7,774 bases of DNA from Desulfovibrio sp. (GTDB lineage Bacteria; Desulfobacterota; Desulfovibrionia; Desulfovibrionales; Desulfovibrionaceae): NCBI GenBank assembly GCA_028708195.1, contig JAQVZK010000106.1, positions 1-7,774 on the forward strand. The letters run 5' to 3'. The notes beneath the pieces are model-generated. The model ran no database searches, was not told where the DNA came from, and was given only the letters and a program-made list of their open reading frames with translations. Made by a program: the position numbers and the translations under genes. Shown here in pieces: positions 5,801 through 7,774 of the stretch (its first letter is position 1; each line of letters opens with the position of its first letter).

Positions 5801-7714
5801 CTATTTCTTCACTTCAGTGTAGTCGGCGTCAACTACATCGTCTGCGGCGTTGCCGTGGGGCTGGCCCTCGGCGGCACCTGCGTCAGGGCCGGGCTGGCCG
5901 CCGGTCTGCTGGGCCTGCTGCTGATAGAGCTGCTCGGCCAGCTTGTGTGAGGCCTTGGCCAGTTCGTCCGTGGCGGCCTTGATGGCAGCGGCGTCTTCGC
6001 CTTCCATCAGCTTGCGCAGGCTGACTATCTTGGTTTCGATATCGCTCTTGAGCGCGGCGTCGGCCTTGTCGCCCAGATCGGCCAGAGACTTCTCTGTTCC
6101 GTAGATCAGGCTGTCGGCGTGGTTGCGGGCTTCAATAAGCTCCTGCTTCTTTTTGTCATCGTCGGCATGGGTTTCCGCCTCGCGCACCAGCTTCTGGATG
6201 TCATCTTCAGACAGGCCGGAAGACGCGGTGATCTTGATGGACTGTTCCTTGCCGGTGCCCATATCCTTGGCGGACACGTTGACGATGCCGTTGGCGTCGA
6301 TGTCAAAAGAGACTTCGACCTGCGGCACGCCACGGGGGGCCGGGGGAATGCCCGTGAGGTCAAACCGGGCCAGGGTCATGTTGTCGCCAGCCATTGGCCG
6401 TTCACCCTGCAGCACGTGGATGGACACCGAGGGTTGATTGTCCGAAGCCGTGGTGAAGACCTGGCTTTTGCGCGTGGGGATGGTGGTGTTGCGCTCGATA
6501 AGCTTGGTGAACACGCTGCCCATAGTTTCAATGCCGAGGGAAAGCGGGGTCACGTCGAGCAGCAGCACGTCCTTCACGTCGCCGCTGAGGATGCCGCCCT
6601 GAATGGCAGCGCCCATAGCCACCACTTCGTCAGGGTTGACGGAGCGGTTGGGTTCCTTGCCAAAAAAATTGCCCACAACCTGCTGCACAAGGGGCATACG
6701 GGTCATGCCGCCCACAAGAATCACTTCGTCGATCTGGTCGGCAGACATGCCGGCGTCGGCCAGGGCTTTCTTGCAAGGTTCGGTGGTGCTTTCCACAAGG
6801 TCAGCCACAAGGGATTCCAGCTTGGCGCGGCTGATCTTCACGAGCATGTGCTTGGGGCCGTTTTGGTCAGCCGTGATAAAGGGCAGATTGACCTCGGATT
6901 CCATAGATGTGGAAAGGTCTTTCTTGGCTTTTTCTGCGGCTTCCTTCAGGCGTTGCAGGGCCATGCTGTCCTTGGACAGGTCAATGCCGTTTTCTTTCTT
7001 GAACTCTTCAACCAAAAAGTTGATGACGCGCTGGTCAAAGTCTTCGCCACCCAGGAAGGTGTCGCCATTGGTGGCGCGCACTTCGACGACGTTGTCGCCC
7101 ACTTCCAGAATGGAGATGTCAAATGTGCCGCCGCCAAGGTCGAAGACCGCGATTTTTTCGTTGGCCTTCTTGTCGGCGCCATAGGCCAGCGAAGCGGCCG
7201 TGGGCTCGTTGATGATGCGCTTGACTTCAAGGCCGGCAATGCGGCCCGCGTCCTTGGTGGCCTGACGCTGGGCATCATTAAAGTAGGCCGGAACCGTGAT
7301 GACGGCTTCAGTCACTGTTTCGCCAAGGTACGCTTCAGCGTCGGCCTTCAGCTTGGCCAAAATCATGGCCGATATTTCAGGGGAGCTGTAGGTACGGCCG
7401 TCCACTTCAACACCGGCATCGCCGTTGGGGGCTTTGACGATGGCGTAGGGGCTGTGTTCCTTCCAGCGGTCCACCTCGGGGGTGTCAAATTTGCGGCCCA
7501 TCAGTCGCTTGATGGCGAAGACGGTACGCGTGGGGTTGGTAACGGCCTGACGCTTGGCAATGTCACCCACCAGGCGTTCCTTGTCTGTAAAGGCCACCAC
7601 AGAAGGGGTGGTGCGGCCACCTTCGGGGTTGGTGATGCATTTGGGGTCCTTGCCCTCCATCACGTAAACGCAGGAGTTGGTGGTACCCAGGTCAATGCCG
7701 ATAATCTTGGACAT
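5801..7714 (-). CDS. dnaK: Hsp70 chaperone DnaK
   Basis: The complete 637-residue protein is the cytoplasmic ATP-driven chaperone that works with DnaJ and GrpE. The nucleotide-binding domain (about 1-380) has phosphate-1 motif GIDLGTTNS (6-14), Lys69 (AIKR), Glu170 in [12 protein letters not shown], phosphate-2 motif [11 protein letters not shown] (191-201) and the adenosine-side [11 protein letters not shown] (331-341). The conserved interdomain linker is [11 protein letters not shown] (382-392). The substrate-binding beta domain follows to about 500 and the helical lid to about 600. The tail is Gln/Gly-rich and ends in [13 protein letters not shown], the usual acidic bacterial ending. Length matches E. 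coli DnaK (638). Start ATG 7714 has AGGAGG eight bases upstream (7723-7728). Neither dnaJ nor grpE is next to it downstream; the upstream side is cut off. No CIRCE repeat or clear heat-shock promoter is visible in the 60 bases present. Confidence 0.99.
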   Translation of the reverse strand: MSKIIGIDLGTTNSCVYVMEGKDPKCITNPEGGRTTPSVVAFTDKERLVGDIAKRQAVTNPTRTVFAIKRLMGRKFDTPEVDRWKEHSPYAIVKAPNGDAGVEVDGRTYSSPEISAMILAKLKADAEAYLGETVTEAVITVPAYFNDAQRQATKDAGRIAGLEVKRIINEPTAASLAYGADKKANEKIAVFDLGGGTFDISILEVGDNVVEVRATNGDTFLGGEDFDQRVINFLVEEFKKENGIDLSKDSMALQRLKEAAEKAKKDLSTSMESEVNLPFITADQNGPKHMLVKISRAKLESLVADLVESTTEPCKKALADAGMSADQIDEVILVGGMTRMPLVQQVVGNFFGKEPNRSVNPDEVVAMGAAIQGGILSGDVKDVLLLDVTPLSLGIETMGSVFTKLIERNTTIPTRKSQVFTTASDNQPSVSIHVLQGERPMAGDNMTLARFDLTGIPPAPRGVPQVEVSFDIDANGIVNVSAKDMGTGKEQSIKITASSGLSEDDIQKLVREAETHADDDKKKQELIEARNHADSLIYGTEKSLADLGDKADAALKSDIETKIVSLRKLMEGEDAAAIKAATDELAKASHKLAEQLYQQQAQQTGGQPGPDAGAAEGQPHGNAADDVVDADYTEVKK

Positions 7715-7774
7715 ATGGTGATCCTCCTCGGGGAAAGCTTTTCGCGTATAGATTTGCGCAGCGTCCGGCCCGCC
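7715..7774 (-). promoter_or_regulatory. dnaK 5' leader, partial
   Basis: The leader contains the strong SD AGGAGG (7723-7728). A CTATAC box lies at 7747-7752 on the - strand, but no acceptable -35 is found 17 bases upstream (GGCGGG). No CIRCE inverted repeat (TTAGCACTC type) is seen. The real promoter may lie past the window edge. Confidence 0.4.

Overview
The window is about 60% GC by eye. It carries ordinary chromosomal genes with bacterial Shine-Dalgarno (SD) sites and factor-independent terminators. The gene set and protein style suggest a sulfate-reducing Desulfovibrionaceae bacterium close to Desulfovibrio. This is an inference from family resemblance; no species call is possible without a search.

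Layout. The left part (1-2090) is on the + strand. It holds the 3' end of a TtcA-like tRNA thiolation protein, a membrane-anchored M23 (LytM-type) peptidase with a good sigma-70-like promoter at 618-646, and a small multidrug resistance (SMR) family guanidinium exporter (Gdx, formerly SugE). The exporter is preceded by a textbook guanidine-II (mini-ykkC) riboswitch. A symmetric two-way terminator at 2126-2154 separates this block from the right part, which is entirely on the - strand. Reading leftward from the right edge, that part holds dnaK (complete), its terminator at 5663-5696, an outer-membrane-type lipoprotein of the LpoA/type I periplasmic-binding fold, gatC and gatA. The lipoprotein, gatC and gatA probably form one transcription unit, with gaps of 99 and 93 bases. 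No gatB is adjacent.

How the genes work together. gatC and gatA encode two of the three subunits of the tRNA-dependent amidotransferase. DnaK is the general Hsp70 chaperone. The M23 peptidase and the LpoA-like lipoprotein both point to the cell wall but lie in separate units. The most informative regulatory element is the riboswitch in front of the exporter. Its two ACGA-loop hairpins are followed by a perfect 9-bp alternative stem that shares the 3' arm of hairpin 2 and captures part of the SD site, so a translational ON switch can be read directly from the sequence.

I saw no mobile element, CRISPR array, tRNA, rRNA or sign of recent transfer, and no wholly new system. No gene-free stretch exceeds 300 bases; the longest are 1556-1775 and 2091-2292, and both are described in the entries.
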